A DNA stretch of 39,491 bases from an uncultured Gammaproteobacteria bacterium (GCA_913050215.1 CAJXBG010000025.1:1-39491), one strand, 5' to 3'. Counted from the first letter of the stretch, positions 15,984-25,762 are shown. Translations and numbers: made by a program. Notes: generated from the letters alone by a model not told the origin.

Positions 15984-16634
15984 ATGATAGAAGATTATCA
16001 GGCAGAGTTTTTACAATTTGCGCTTGATCATGGCGTGCTAAAATTTGGTGAATTCCAATTGAAATCGGGGCGCACTAGCCCCTATTTCTTTAATGCTGGC
16101 AATTTTAATACTGGCAAGGCGCTGAGTCAGTTGGGTAAGTTTTACGCACAGGCGCTAGTGGCGTCCGGTATGGACTATGATTTGCTGTTTGGTCCTGCCT
16201 ACAAAGGGATACCTTTAGCCGCTGCAACCGGCATTGCATTGGCAGCCGAACATAACGTCGATGTGCCTTACGTGTTTAACCGCAAAGAAAGCAAAACGCA
16301 TGGTGAAGGCGGCCTTTTGGTGGGCGCTGAACTAAAAGGCCGGACGGTCATTGTAGATGATGTGATCACCGCTGGAACTGCCATTCGGGAGGTTATGGAT
16401 ATTATTGCGGACTCATCAGCGATTGCGCAGGGAGTGTTGATCGCAATCGACCGCCAAGAAAAGGGTAAGGGAGAGATGTCTGCGATTCAGGAAGTAGAGC
16501 GTGACTATGGTCTTTCCGTCGTGAGCGTCGTAAAGTTGGACAACATCGTCACATTTTTAGAACAAAATGGTGGTTATGTCCGGGAGTTGGCACTCATTTC
16601 AGACTACAGAGCCCAATATGGTGTCGGATTCTAG
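15984..16634 (+). CDS. pyrE: Orotate phosphoribosyltransferase
   Basis: Joins orotate and PRPP to give orotidine monophosphate, in de novo pyrimidine synthesis. 216 residues. The PRPP-binding motif [14 protein letters not shown] is at 121-134. Orotate and phosphate contacts are in [15 protein letters not shown] (27-41), and the flexible catalytic loop is [12 protein letters not shown] (99-110). It begins on the base after the rph stop codon. No pyrE attenuator-like terminator is seen between the two genes, as there is no gap to hold one. Confidence 0.97.
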   Translation: MIEDYQAEFLQFALDHGVLKFGEFQLKSGRTSPYFFNAGNFNTGKALSQLGKFYAQALVASGMDYDLLFGPAYKGIPLAAATGIALAAEHNVDVPYVFNRKESKTHGEGGLLVGAELKGRTVIVDDVITAGTAIREVMDIIADSSAIAQGVLIAIDRQEKGKGEMSAIQEVERDYGLSVVSVVKLDNIVTFLEQNGGYVRELALISDYRAQYGVGF

Positions 16635-16679
16635 TTTTCAACTACTGTGACAGCAGAAACCCTTCGCGAAAAGTCGTGA

Positions 16680-17414
16680 ATGATTATGAAAATGAAAGTG
16701 TGTGCGAACAGAGCAAAAGTCGCGATATCGTCAGAGAAGTCAGTTTTCACCCCGTTTAAGCGCTTCATCACAAGGTTAAAGACACCATATATCAAGCCTA
16801 TTGTGACGGTTTGCCGCGCATGCCTGATCCTTCTTTCTTTTATTGGCACCGCGAAGGCGGAACTTTATAAGTATCTCAGTGAAGATGGTGTAACCGTGCT
16901 CGATAGCCACGTGCCAGCGCGTTATGTGAAAAATGGCTACACCATCCTCAGTGCTGACGGCAGAGTTTTGGAAGTGGTTCCCCGCGCCTTGACGGAGGAA
17001 GAAATTCGAGCGCGCGATCGAATGCTCGCTGCCCAGCAGCAAAAGGAGAAATTGAAACAGGAGCAAAAGATAGCTGATCAAAATCTGTTGCGAATTTACA
17101 GTACACCGGAAGATGTCATTCGCGCCAGAGACACAAAAATCACGAGCATCGACAATTTCATCAGAACCAGTCAGGGTAATCTCCAGCGACTGGAGAGCCA
17201 GAAGCGAAATCTTGAATCGACGCTGGCGAATATTGAGAGGGCTGGCGGGACTATCCCCGAAGATCCTCTCAACCGAATTCGACATGTTGAGACCCGTATT
17301 AGGACGACAGAAAGAGAAATCATTGAAAAGAGAACGGAGATGAAAGCGTTAGAAAAATCATTTGCGACCGACTTGCAACGATTGAAACAACTCTACGGCG
17401 CTCGGGAAGGCTAG
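16680..17414 (+). CDS. Secreted DUF4124-type protein with C-terminal coiled coil
   Basis: 244 residues, function unknown. The first 41 residues are basic, followed by a hydrophobic segment (42-58) and a likely signal-peptidase site after TAKA at residue 60. The mature protein begins ELYKYLSEDGVTVLDSHVPA, a small DUF4124-like beta domain. The rest (about 105-240) is rich in Glu, Lys, Arg and Gln, with heptad-like spacing typical of a coiled coil. The signal n-region is unusually long. ATGs at 16680, 16686 and 16692 are all possible starts and none has a good Shine-Dalgarno. It follows pyrE by 45 bp and may be co-transcribed. A periplasmic scaffold or envelope role is only a guess. Confidence 0.75.
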   Translation: MIMKMKVCANRAKVAISSEKSVFTPFKRFITRLKTPYIKPIVTVCRACLILLSFIGTAKAELYKYLSEDGVTVLDSHVPARYVKNGYTILSADGRVLEVVPRALTEEEIRARDRMLAAQQQKEKLKQEQKIADQNLLRIYSTPEDVIRARDTKITSIDNFIRTSQGNLQRLESQKRNLESTLANIERAGGTIPEDPLNRIRHVETRIRTTEREIIEKRTEMKALEKSFATDLQRLKQLYGAREG

Positions 17415-17455
17415 TATCTAGACCTACTGCATCTGTTAATAGGCAAGCACTACGC

Positions 17456-18046
17456 TTAAAAAAGAATAGTACTCAAGGCTCGCCACTGAGAATCCCAACC
17501 TTCGGTTGGTAGGCGGCGAAAATCACTTCTGACAAATTGGCTAATTCGGCCTTCTACGGTAGCAAGCATCAAATTAGCAGCGATCGCTATTTCGAGTTTT
17601 GGGGCGATACCCTCTCTAAGTTCGGCTTCCCTCAATAATTGTTTAAGTTGAGTTTCGAGGCGCTCAAACAATTGTGCGACCCGAAGTCTTAGCCGGTCAG
17701 TTTCTCCGGACAATGGGTCACCCGTAAGTATTCGCGTAATACCAGGGTTTCGCTCGGAAAAGGTTAAGAGCAAGTTAAGGACCTGGCGGCACCGCGGTTC
17801 AGCTCTGCCCTCCTCTTTCAAAATCAGGGAAATTCGAGAAAAAATCGTTTCTTCAATAAATTCTATCAAGCCCTCAAACATCTTGGCTTTACTTGGAAAA
17901 TGTCGATAAAGCGCTGCCTCGGAAACACCCACGTGTTTTGCAAGCCCGGATGTTGTAATCCGCCCGCCCGGGGTTTGTTCCAGCATTTCTGCCAATGATT
18001 GGAGGATCTGATCTCGTCTGGAAACTTTCGGAGTCGGTTCAAGCAT
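17456..18046 (-). CDS. slmA: Nucleoid occlusion factor SlmA (TetR family)
   Basis: DNA-binding protein that stops FtsZ assembling over the nucleoid by binding chromosomal sites and the FtsZ tail. 196 residues. [22 protein letters not shown] leads into the TetR helix-turn-helix ([20 protein letters not shown], 31-50), followed by [16 protein letters not shown], which is characteristic of SlmA rather than of metabolic TetR repressors. [14 protein letters not shown], in the family's central region, is also conserved. It follows argB by 57 bp; in E. coli it follows dut directly, whereas here algC and argB lie between. Confidence 0.93.
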   Translation of the reverse strand: MLEPTPKVSRRDQILQSLAEMLEQTPGGRITTSGLAKHVGVSEAALYRHFPSKAKMFEGLIEFIEETIFSRISLILKEEGRAEPRCRQVLNLLLTFSERNPGITRILTGDPLSGETDRLRLRVAQLFERLETQLKQLLREAELREGIAPKLEIAIAANLMLATVEGRISQFVRSDFRRLPTEGWDSQWRALSTILF

Positions 18047-18103
18047 TATGATTGTGGTCCTGTTTTTTTGCTGTCACTCGCGAAGACTATTCTAGTGATT
18101 TGT

Positions 18104-19015
<912 letters not shown>

Positions 19016-19058
19016 CTACCAATAAGTATGAGAGAAAAATAGGCGAACAACCTACGTG

Positions 19059-21584
19059 CTAGAACTCTAGCGATTCATCAACCATTTTAAGCTTTTGCCT
19101 GAAGTCGTTCTTAATTCGCTCGAGGCTTTTGGCGTCGTCCGCCTCGAATCTCAGGGTGAGGCATGGGTTTGTGTTTGAGGCCCTTATTAGACCCCAACCA
19201 TCTGAGAAATCAACACGGGTACCGTCGATATTATTCAAAGTGCCTCCTTCGAAATCCGCTAGCTGGTTAAAGTTTCTAATTATATCGAACTTCTCAGCTT
19301 CGGAAACGAACATCTGAATTTCAGGTGTTGAGACGCTGACAGGAAACTCGCTCATCAAATCCTTTAGACTCTTTGGTTGTGCACCAACAATTTCCAGCAG
19401 TCTTGCCGCTGCATACAACCCATCGTCAAATCCGTACCAACGCTCGTTAAAGCAAACATGACCCGACAGTTCGCCGCCAAGTACAGCATCGGTTTCTTGA
19501 ATTTTTTCTTTCAAATAGGAGTGACCACTCCTGCAAATTATCGGTCTGCCACCAAAACTGCTAATCACGCTATGGAGGTGACGGGTGCATTTTACGTCAT
19601 AAACAACATCTGAGCCCGGATTTCTTGATACGACGTCTTTTGCAAATAACATAAGCAGCTGATCCGGCCATACAATTTCTCCATCACCAGTGATGGCAAC
19701 AATTCGGTCCCCATCGCCATCGAGCGCAATACCAAGATCCGCTTCATTCGATCTAATTGTTATAATAAGATCTTCGAGGTTCGCGGGTATTGTCGGATCA
19801 GGGTGATGGTTTGGAAAGCTCCCATCTACTTCACAGTAAAGCGGTAAAACCTCACAGCCAAGCGCACTGAGTAGGTCCGGTGCGATGTCACCTGCGATGC
19901 CATTACCGCAGTCGATGACTACTCTGAGGGGTTGCGCCACGATAACATCGTCTGCAATTGCGTCTATATAGTCGTCCCGAATATCACTTTCGGTTAACTG
20001 GCCCTCACCGGAACGAAAGTCTTCATTAAGAACACGCTGGTAGAGCTTCTGAATGTCCTCTGATACTAGGGTTCGTCCTTTCAGAACGATCTTGAATCCA
20101 TTGTAATCTGCAGGGTTGTGACTGCCTGTAATCGCTATACCGCTCTGAGTGTCAAGCGTGTTAGTGGCAAAATATACCAGCGGGGTCGGCACCGCACCGA
20201 TACTATGCACATTTGTTCCCGTAGTAAGAATGCCATTGATGAGCGTATCCATCACCGCAGGACTTGAAATCCGTCCGTCGGCGCCTACTATCAAGGTTTG
20301 CTCGCCTAGTTCTTTGGCCTCTGATCCAATCGCTTGGCCAATTTTTTTGATGACTTCTGTGGTGAGAGTCTGGTTTATGATGCCCCTGATATCGTAAGCA
20401 CGGAAGATAGTTGCAAGCCCATCTTCGGTCGACTCCTTTTTGTCAGTATCGAAGTATTCACTGTCAGTTACTTCTTCGACTATCGAGCCCTCGTGCTCAA
20501 CGACAGGGATTTCTTTCGCTTCAATATCTCTCATCTCAACGTTAGAGCCTGATGTTGTATCCTGCTCGCAAGTTAGCGCATCGAGGTTAATGTCTGGCGG
20601 TGTGACCGCCACAGGCACTGTTTGTTTCTGTCTAAGTTTGGTGAGTGAGGCGTCTAATTCTAAAAAGGCATGCAGGCCATAGCGGGCTCTCGTGTCACCG
20701 GTGCCGTTCGATACATCGTCCATTTGTCGCTGAAGCCGTGCTGAATCCGCCTCAACCAGAGAAATAGATTTACGGGCGCCGACGAGGACACCGATGGTAG
20801 CGATCAAGAGAAATAGCAGGCCGGGCGCTAGATAAAATAGCGCATGACCAGTGGACTGATCCATTAGCTCGACGTTGGGTTTATAACTCATATGCCAGTT
20901 TGGATTATCCAGCGGCCGTTCCAGTACGAGGTTGAATCCACCGGAGCCGTGGCTAAATATCGCAGAAGGCTCAGTATTGCGAAAGGTTTGGTGAATCGTC
21001 ACTTCGCCCTGAAGTTCATCGCCGAAGATGTCGCCGAGTGCGCTGATCTCGAGATAGATAAACAAGGTGCCTGTAACCCTTGGGTCTGGCGGCGATTTTA
21101 TGGGTGCGGCAACGCTTATCAGCCAGCGTCCGTTGGCGTTCGCGGCTTCAGGAAATACGCTTTCGCCAGTTTCCACCCGATTAACCAGGTCGAGAGAAGT
21201 AAAAGTAAACGGAGGAATCGCTTCGCGCTCTACGGTGGCTTCTTTAAGTCCGATGAGTCTGACCCTCACTGCATGGGGGATTGTTTCCCTCAGTCTGGCT
21301 TCCTCAAGCGCGCGCTGTGTGACGTTACCGTTGCTGACAAGTTCACTGAGACGGATGCTCGTGGCGACGCGATTCGCCTGGGCGAGCAGTTGATCCTGCC
21401 TCTGATTCACCCGAAGTTGCAAATTGTTAGCGACGACATTTCCCAAGTGTGCTTGGTAATGGCTATTGATGGCGGGTTGTAGAAAAAAGACAGATGCGAG
21501 CGTGCACAACAAAAATCCAGCGACAACAAAGATAAGTTGGGTTTTGCTGAATACGATGAGTTCGCTTCTATTGTTCACTCGCAT
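19059..21584 (-). CDS. algC: Phosphomannomutase/phosphoglucomutase AlgC with membrane-anchored N-terminal domain
   Basis: Interconverts hexose 1- and 6-phosphates for LPS, exopolysaccharide or alginate precursors. 841 residues, almost twice a bare enzyme (~460). The catalytic part starts near residue 390 (IFRAYDIRGI). The phosphoserine loop TGSHN is at 486-490 with Ser488, the metal loop DGDGDR at 622-627, the sugar loop GGELSGH at 703-709 and the phosphate loop RASNTNP at 801-807. Before it come a membrane segment (16-35), a ~210-residue outside domain, a second membrane segment (248-270), and an acidic linker. Long forms of this kind are annotated in Pseudomonas, where the outer domain has no settled role. 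It follows dut by 5 bp. No frameshift joins the parts. Confidence 0.93.
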   Translation of the reverse strand: MRVNNRSELIVFSKTQLIFVVAGFLLCTLASVFFLQPAINSHYQAHLGNVVANNLQLRVNQRQDQLLAQANRVATSIRLSELVSNGNVTQRALEEARLRETIPHAVRVRLIGLKEATVEREAIPPFTFTSLDLVNRVETGESVFPEAANANGRWLISVAAPIKSPPDPRVTGTLFIYLEISALGDIFGDELQGEVTIHQTFRNTEPSAIFSHGSGGFNLVLERPLDNPNWHMSYKPNVELMDQSTGHALFYLAPGLLFLLIATIGVLVGARKSISLVEADSARLQRQMDDVSNGTGDTRARYGLHAFLELDASLTKLRQKQTVPVAVTPPDINLDALTCEQDTTSGSNVEMRDIEAKEIPVVEHEGSIVEEVTDSEYFDTDKKESTEDGLATIFRAYDIRGIINQTLTTEVIKKIGQAIGSEAKELGEQTLIVGADGRISSPAVMDTLINGILTTGTNVHSIGAVPTPLVYFATNTLDTQSGIAITGSHNPADYNGFKIVLKGRTLVSEDIQKLYQRVLNEDFRSGEGQLTESDIRDDYIDAIADDVIVAQPLRVVIDCGNGIAGDIAPDLLSALGCEVLPLYCEVDGSFPNHHPDPTIPANLEDLIITIRSNEADLGIALDGDGDRIVAITGDGEIVWPDQLLMLFAKDVVSRNPGSDVVYDVKCTRHLHSVISSFGGRPIICRSGHSYLKEKIQETDAVLGGELSGHVCFNERWYGFDDGLYAAARLLEIVGAQPKSLKDLMSEFPVSVSTPEIQMFVSEAEKFDIIRNFNQLADFEGGTLNNIDGTRVDFSDGWGLIRASNTNPCLTLRFEADDAKSLERIKNDFRQKLKMVDESLEF

Positions 21585-21589
21585 ACTTT

Positions 21590-22048
21590 TTAGCTGGTAC
21601 CGGAGGAACCGAAACCGCTTTCACCTCTGATTGAATCCTCGAAATCTTCAACCACTGAGAAAGTCATTTGCGCAATCGGGACGAGCACCAGCTGGGCAAT
21701 TCTGTCTCCGCGCTCAATCGTGAATTCAGTTTCGCCGCGATTCCAGCAAGAAATCATCAGCTCTCCCTGATAGTCAGAATCAATCAACCCAACGAGATTT
21801 CCAAGTACAATACCGTGTTTATGGCCCAGACCGGATCTCGGCAGGATCAACGCTGCATAACCCGGATCTTCAATGTAGATAGCCAACCCGGTAGGAATCA
21901 GCTCACAATCACCTGGGGTGAGCGTAACTGGCCCGGGAATACAGGCGCGCAAATCCATGCCGGCTGATCCCGCAGTGGCATAGGCAGGCATGGGTATCTC
22001 CTGACCAATTGAATCGTCTAGAAGTTTTACCTGAAGTTTATTTTTCAT
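21590..22048 (-). CDS. dut: dUTP diphosphatase (Dut)
   Basis: Homotrimeric dUTPase that converts dUTP to dUMP, keeping uracil out of DNA. The likely protein is 152 residues from ATG 22048, matching the E. coli length and N-terminus. The frame is open to another ATG at 22135, but the extra 29 residues look unlike the family. The five motifs are present: [10 protein letters not shown] (26-35), [10 protein letters not shown] (70-79), [13 protein letters not shown] (83-95), [12 protein letters not shown] (113-124) and the glycine-rich tail [10 protein letters not shown] (141-150). Shine-Dalgarno is weak. It leads the dut-algC-argB-slmA group. The usual upstream neighbour coaBC is missing. Confidence 0.95.
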   Translation of the reverse strand: MKNKLQVKLLDDSIGQEIPMPAYATAGSAGMDLRACIPGPVTLTPGDCELIPTGLAIYIEDPGYAALILPRSGLGHKHGIVLGNLVGLIDSDYQGELMISCWNRGETEFTIERGDRIAQLVLVPIAQMTFSVVEDFEDSIRGESGFGSSGTS

Positions 22049-22368
22049 AACAGTTTGTCTTCGCTGAGTAGTTCTAAAATGTCGCGCTTTCACAATGTCC
22101 GAAATCGGCTCACATGATTGTGTTGCTGCCGACATCGAGTTGGCTGATTATCTCACACCAAAATCGCCTTTATCTGGCAGACAGAAGCTCAGGATTCAAT
22201 AGACTACTAGAAACTATTCGCTGACCAGATTTAGGGGTCAAATTGTCATGTATGAGCAGTCTCGAGCGAATCAGCATGGCGTGTGAAAGCAACGTGATAA
22301 CAGATCAAAGATAGCATTTTTATACCCTTCGGGTCCGGTTTAATCCTCAGTCAAAAGGTGATCATGAT
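22049..22368. other. Non-coding gap between dut and radC (usual site of coaBC)
   Basis: 320 bp between divergent genes, with no credible coding frame. It holds an extended -10, TGAGATAAT on the - strand (22155-22147), which could drive dut. A short ACCC-TTC-GGGT hairpin lies near 22325-22334, ahead of radC. In E. coli and Pseudomonas the CoaBC gene occupies this place. I see no remnant of it. Confidence 0.6.
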
Positions 22369-23043
22369 ATGGCATTAGCAGAATGGCCGATAGAAGAACG
22401 ACCCAGAGAGAAATTGCTCAGTTTTGGTGCTGCATCGCTTTCAGATGCAGAACTGCTGGCAATTTTTCTGCGTACGGGGACAAGAATGAAGCCAGTAATG
22501 GCTTTGGCTAGGGATTTGTTGAACGAATTTCACGGCGTGAGAGGGCTTCTAGAGGCAGACAAGCAGACATTGATCGGGGCTTACGGTATCGGTGAAGCCA
22601 AATTTGCCCAGCTCCACGCGGCCCTAGAGCTCACCGAACGATACTTACAGGCTGGGTTCGAACGGGGTGATGCAATCACAGACCCCGGAACGACGCGTCG
22701 ATTTTTAAAAAGCAAGCTAAGAGGTTATGCCCGAGAAGTATTTGCCTGTCTTTACATGGATAACCAGCATCGCCTGATTAAATATGAAGAGCTATTTTTT
22801 GGCACTATAGATGGTGCGAGCGTTCACCCTAGGGAAGTAGTGAAACATGCGCTAAAACATAACGCGGCGGCGGTAATATTCGCGCACAATCATCCCTCGG
22901 GGGTTGCGGAGCCAAGCCAAGCAGATCAGAGAATCACCGACCGATTAAAATCTGCTCTGTTGTTGGTCGATGTCCGTGTGCTGGATCACATGATCGTCGG
23001 CGACCGGGAAGTTTTATCTTTCGCGGAAAAGGGACTACTTTAG
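22369..23043 (+). CDS. radC: RadC family JAB/MPN-domain protein
   Basis: 224 residues. An N-terminal helix-hairpin-helix region ([29 protein letters not shown]) precedes a JAB/MPN domain. The metalloprotease-like motif is intact: HNHPSG at 173-178 followed by D186, with ERP-type lead [17 protein letters not shown] at the start. RadC was once linked to repair, but that is not supported in E. coli; its substrate is unknown. Chromosomal copies like this one, next to rpmB and dut, are distinct from RadC-like genes on mobile elements. It starts at ATG 22369 behind AAAAGGTGA and runs toward rpmB. Confidence 0.94.
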   Translation: MALAEWPIEERPREKLLSFGAASLSDAELLAIFLRTGTRMKPVMALARDLLNEFHGVRGLLEADKQTLIGAYGIGEAKFAQLHAALELTERYLQAGFERGDAITDPGTTRRFLKSKLRGYAREVFACLYMDNQHRLIKYEELFFGTIDGASVHPREVVKHALKHNAAAVIFAHNHPSGVAEPSQADQRITDRLKSALLLVDVRVLDHMIVGDREVLSFAEKGLL

Positions 23044-23085
23044 GCTCGATAAAAGCGCTGTCTAGTGGTTGAAAGTGGCCAATTT

Positions 23086-23104
23086 CAGGGCCCGTTCGGC
23101 CCTG
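23086..23104 (+). terminator. Possible radC hairpin terminator
   Basis: CAGGGCC (23086-23092), CGTTC loop and GGCCCTG (23098-23104) form a perfect GC-rich 7-bp stem 43 bp after the radC stop codon. There is no U-tract behind it, so termination would be weak or factor-assisted. Confidence 0.35.
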
Positions 23105-23132
23105 CGTCGGCAACGTCATTATCGTAAATTGT

Positions 23133-23161
23133 TTGAAAAGAAAAAGGTGTTCTGGTATAAA
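23133..23161 (+). promoter_or_regulatory. rpmB-rpmG promoter
   Basis: TTGAAA (23133-23138), a 17-bp spacer and TATAAA (23156-23161), with a TG one base before the -10. This is the best sigma-70-type promoter in the window. It predicts a start near 23168 and a leader of about 113 nt before rpmB. Confidence 0.75.
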
Positions 23162-23165
23162 GCAC

Positions 23166-23246
23166 GGCTCTCGGTAGGCAGCCTGATACGAAATTGGTTT
23201 TAACAGGTTGCAGAAGAGCTGACCGGATTGGCAGGGCTCCTGCCAA
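23166..23246 (+). promoter_or_regulatory. Structured 5' leader of rpmB
   Basis: Right after the promoter, GGCTCT (23166-23171) can pair with AGAGCT (23215-23220). Inside it, GCAGCCTG (23178-23185) pairs with CAGGTTGC (23204-23211), with one G-U pair. A second hairpin follows: TTGGCAGG (23228-23235), GCT, CCTGCCAA (23239-23246), 8 perfect pairs, ending 35 bp before the rpmB start. No U-tract follows, so this is not a standard terminator. It could be a ribosomal-protein autoregulation site, which is inference. Confidence 0.45.
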
Positions 23247-23281
23247 AGAAACGATTAAACGAGAAATAGAAGGGCGACGTC

Positions 23282-23518
23282 ATGTCCAAAGTATGTCAAG
23301 TAACAGGTAAGCGACCAGTGGCCGGAAATAACGTTTCCCATGCGAATAATAAAACGCGTCGTCGGTTTGTACCCAATATTCACGACCACAAGTTCTGGCT
23401 TGAGAGCGAAAACCGTTTTGTGAAGCTCAGAGTATCCGCCAAGGGTATGAGAATTATTGACAAAAAAGGTATCGATGTTGTTGTGGCAGAAATGCGAACA
23501 GCGGGCCAAAAAATCTAG
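23282..23518 (+). CDS. rpmB: 50S ribosomal protein L28
   Basis: 78-residue basic protein of the large subunit. The sequence [29 protein letters not shown] is the standard gammaproteobacterial L28 opening, and it continues [21 protein letters not shown]. Length matches E. coli. It has Cys5 but not the other cysteines of zinc-binding L28 forms, so it is the C-minus type. It is co-transcribed with rpmG, which begins 11 bp after its stop codon. Confidence 0.97.
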   Translation: MSKVCQVTGKRPVAGNNVSHANNKTRRRFVPNIHDHKFWLESENRFVKLRVSAKGMRIIDKKGIDVVVAEMRTAGQKI

Positions 23519-23529
23519 GAGTAAATACT

Positions 23530-23685
23530 ATGAGAGATAAGATTAAGCTGGTCTCTTCGGCAGGCACCGGGCACTACTATACGACTACAAAGAATAAGCG
23601 AACAATGCCCGACAAGATGGAAATCAAGAAGTTCGACCCTGTCGTCCGAAAGCATGTGACTTACAAGGAATCTAAGATCAAATAG
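23530..23685 (+). CDS. rpmG: 50S ribosomal protein L33
   Basis: 51-residue ribosomal protein. It reads [20 protein letters not shown] and then [20 protein letters not shown], closing [11 protein letters not shown], which is the standard short L33. It has no cysteine pairs, so it is the zinc-free form. AGGAG, overlapping the rpmB stop codon, is its ribosome site. A clear intrinsic terminator follows 27 bp after the stop codon. Confidence 0.96.
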   Translation: MRDKIKLVSSAGTGHYYTTTKNKRTMPDKMEIKKFDPVVRKHVTYKESKIK

Positions 23686-23711
23686 TCCTATGCCTTTATG
23701 CAAGTTTCGAT

Positions 23712-23740
23712 AACCCTCGACCTCAAGCGCGAGGGTTTTT
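23712..23740 (+). terminator. Intrinsic terminator of rpmB-rpmG
   Basis: AACCCTCG (23712-23719) pairs with CGAGGGTT (23730-23737) around a 10-nt loop, and the right arm runs into a TTTTT tract. A classical Rho-independent terminator. It sits 3 bp from the hyuA-like stop codon on the other strand. Confidence 0.88.
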
Positions 23741-23743
23741 GCG

Positions 23744-25762
23744 TTATGGGGTACCCATTATTCTGGATAATCGAATATTTCCCTGAAAATCGACTGCACC
23801 TTGCCAACCCGCCTTGATGAATGTTGTAGCGTGATCTTCTAGGACTAAGAGGGGCCCAACAAGCTCATCCGATGCTTTGAGTTGTCGGCGATGAATCTCC
23901 ATTAACCCAATCTTCTTTGAGACACGCGCATCTCCTTCGGTTTCATCGCGGTATCGTGTGCCCGGGCCATCGGCCTTTGAAATTGACGGTAGTTGTCTAG
24001 TTTCCTGAAGTCCCACTGCGCTCAATCTGATATTGAGAAGTTCGATATCCACTTCTATGCGATGTCCATATTGCTTTTCATGTTCTTGATGAAATCGCTC
24101 GATCGCACCCTCAATTGTGCTGTACTCGATATTCAACGTATGTGATTGTCCGAGATAACGAAGATCCAGGCTCGTGACCGAATGGATATCTGTGATGCCC
24201 TCCGCTGCCAGCTCCGTGCGAGCTTGTTCAATTAGATTTTCAATGCGGTTTTCGAGTGTTGAGGTTTCCAATTGCTCGATGAGGCAACGCCAGGTTTGCA
24301 CTAGCTCTCTGCCAGGTTCAGAGGTCACCATCCCTTGTGCAGACAAAATGCCGCTGTTTCGAGGAACGATCGCCTCCGGAATCTCTAGGGCCTCGGCTAA
24401 TTCGCAGACGTGAAGGCCACCCGCACCGCCAAAACACATAAGGGAAAACTCCCTTGGGTCGAAACCCTGTTGTATCGAGATAACTCGAAGCGCCTGAGCC
24501 ATGTGCTCGTTAGCCAGTTTCACAATCCCTTCAGCAAGGGTTAAGACCTCCATATCGAATTCCGCTGCCAGTGGTGCCATGGCGTTATATGAAGCTTCTA
24601 TATCGAGCATCATCCGCCCCCCGAGAAAGGCCGTGTTGCTGATCCGTCCTAGGATCAAATTCGCATCGGTCACGGTGGGCGCAGTGCCACCCTGACCGTA
24701 GCAGGCAGGACCAGGATTCGCGCCAGATGATTCGGGCCCAACTTTTAGCAAGCCACCGCTATCGATACTTACGATAGAGCCACCCCCGGCACCAATGGTG
24801 TGAATATCTGCCATGGGCACTGAGATAGGAAAGCCAGCGATTTTCCCCTGGTTAGTTAAGCTGATTTTGTTCTCCAACAAAGCGACGTCGGTAGAAGTAC
24901 CCCCCATATCGAAGGTCATCAGATTCGTTTGTTTAATGCTTTGGCCAATATGCATGGCAGCAGCCAGTCCACCGGCGGGCCCAGACAGTAACAGGTTAAC
25001 CGCGCGCACCGCTGCCAGATGGCTAGCGACGGTGTGACCTGAGGATTGCATAATGGCCAGGGGTGCTGGTGCAAGGCTGCGCTGTAGAGAATTAAGATAG
25101 TCCCTGATTAAAGGTCCAATCCAACTGTTCACCCAGGTTGAAATACCTCGTTCATACTCGTTGATTTCGGGTAGCACAAAAGATGAACGCGAAACGAAGA
25201 AATGTTCCTGAAACAACGCTTCGATAGTCATTTCATCGGCGGGATCAAGGTAGGAAAAAAGTAAATTAATCGCTATGGCTTCTGGCTTCAGGGATTTGAC
25301 ATCATGTTCCAATTTTTTGAGTGCCGCGGGAGTTAAGGGTGTTACTACCTCTCCCTTTGCATCAAGTCTGACATCGACCTCAAGGTTCAGTGATGGATCG
25401 AATCGAACCTTGGGTAAATCAGGTGTAAGGTTATAGAGTTCTTCTCTCGTTTGTCTGCCGATTGCCAGTACATCTGCCAAGCCTGTGTTTGTAATATATG
25501 CTGTGCGGACGCCTTTACCCTCAAGCGCAGCATTGGTTGCAACTGTGGTTCCATGGATAATCAGGATGGCTCCGCTGCGAACAGATTCGGTCAAAGCCAT
25601 TTCCTCGATGCCCTGCAGAATAGCCTCATCCGGCGCATGCGGGGTCGAAAGTACTTTGTGGACCTGCACCTGATGTTTTGCTCCCGGTTGATGCAGGTAG
25701 ACAAAATCAGTAAAAGTGCCGCCGGTATCAATGCCTAGTATGGGCGAAGACTTGCTGGTCAT
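23744..25762 (-). CDS. Hydantoinase/oxoprolinase family protein, HyuA-like subunit
   Basis: Relative of the ATP-using HyuA subunit of N-methylhydantoinase and of the N-terminal half of 5-oxoprolinase and acetone carboxylase beta. 672 residues from ATG 25762; the frame extends 22 residues upstream, but MTSKSSPILGIDTGGTFTDF fits the family start. The ASKHA-type nucleotide motifs are GIDTGGTFTDF (10-20), HGTTVATNAALEGKG (70-84) and FDMGGTSTDVALL (284-296). GAGGGSI and LDLRYLGQSHTLNIEY follow as in HyuA. No HyuB partner lies next to it on either side (rpmG and mutM). The substrate could be 5-oxoproline, a hydantoin or a ketone; the sequence does not decide. Confidence 0.88.
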   Translation of the reverse strand: MTSKSSPILGIDTGGTFTDFVYLHQPGAKHQVQVHKVLSTPHAPDEAILQGIEEMALTESVRSGAILIIHGTTVATNAALEGKGVRTAYITNTGLADVLAIGRQTREELYNLTPDLPKVRFDPSLNLEVDVRLDAKGEVVTPLTPAALKKLEHDVKSLKPEAIAINLLFSYLDPADEMTIEALFQEHFFVSRSSFVLPEINEYERGISTWVNSWIGPLIRDYLNSLQRSLAPAPLAIMQSSGHTVASHLAAVRAVNLLLSGPAGGLAAAMHIGQSIKQTNLMTFDMGGTSTDVALLENKISLTNQGKIAGFPISVPMADIHTIGAGGGSIVSIDSGGLLKVGPESSGANPGPACYGQGGTAPTVTDANLILGRISNTAFLGGRMMLDIEASYNAMAPLAAEFDMEVLTLAEGIVKLANEHMAQALRVISIQQGFDPREFSLMCFGGAGGLHVCELAEALEIPEAIVPRNSGILSAQGMVTSEPGRELVQTWRCLIEQLETSTLENRIENLIEQARTELAAEGITDIHSVTSLDLRYLGQSHTLNIEYSTIEGAIERFHQEHEKQYGHRIEVDIELLNIRLSAVGLQETRQLPSISKADGPGTRYRDETEGDARVSKKIGLMEIHRRQLKASDELVGPLLVLEDHATTFIKAGWQGAVDFQGNIRLSRIMGTP

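Noticed and set aside
17168-17200. CTCCAG-CGA-CTGGAG dyad resembling the uvrD/dctQ sites
   Set aside because: It has a 3-bp spacer, not 6, lies inside coding sequence and has no -10 next to it.
16776-17285. 169-codon - strand frame antisense to the DUF4124-type gene
   Set aside because: No ribosome site or family likeness; the + strand frame has a signal peptide and coiled coil.
20892-21482. Long + strand open frame (196 codons) antisense to algC
   Set aside because: Composition and position are those of an antisense shadow of a real gene; the - strand frame has signal, membrane and catalytic features.
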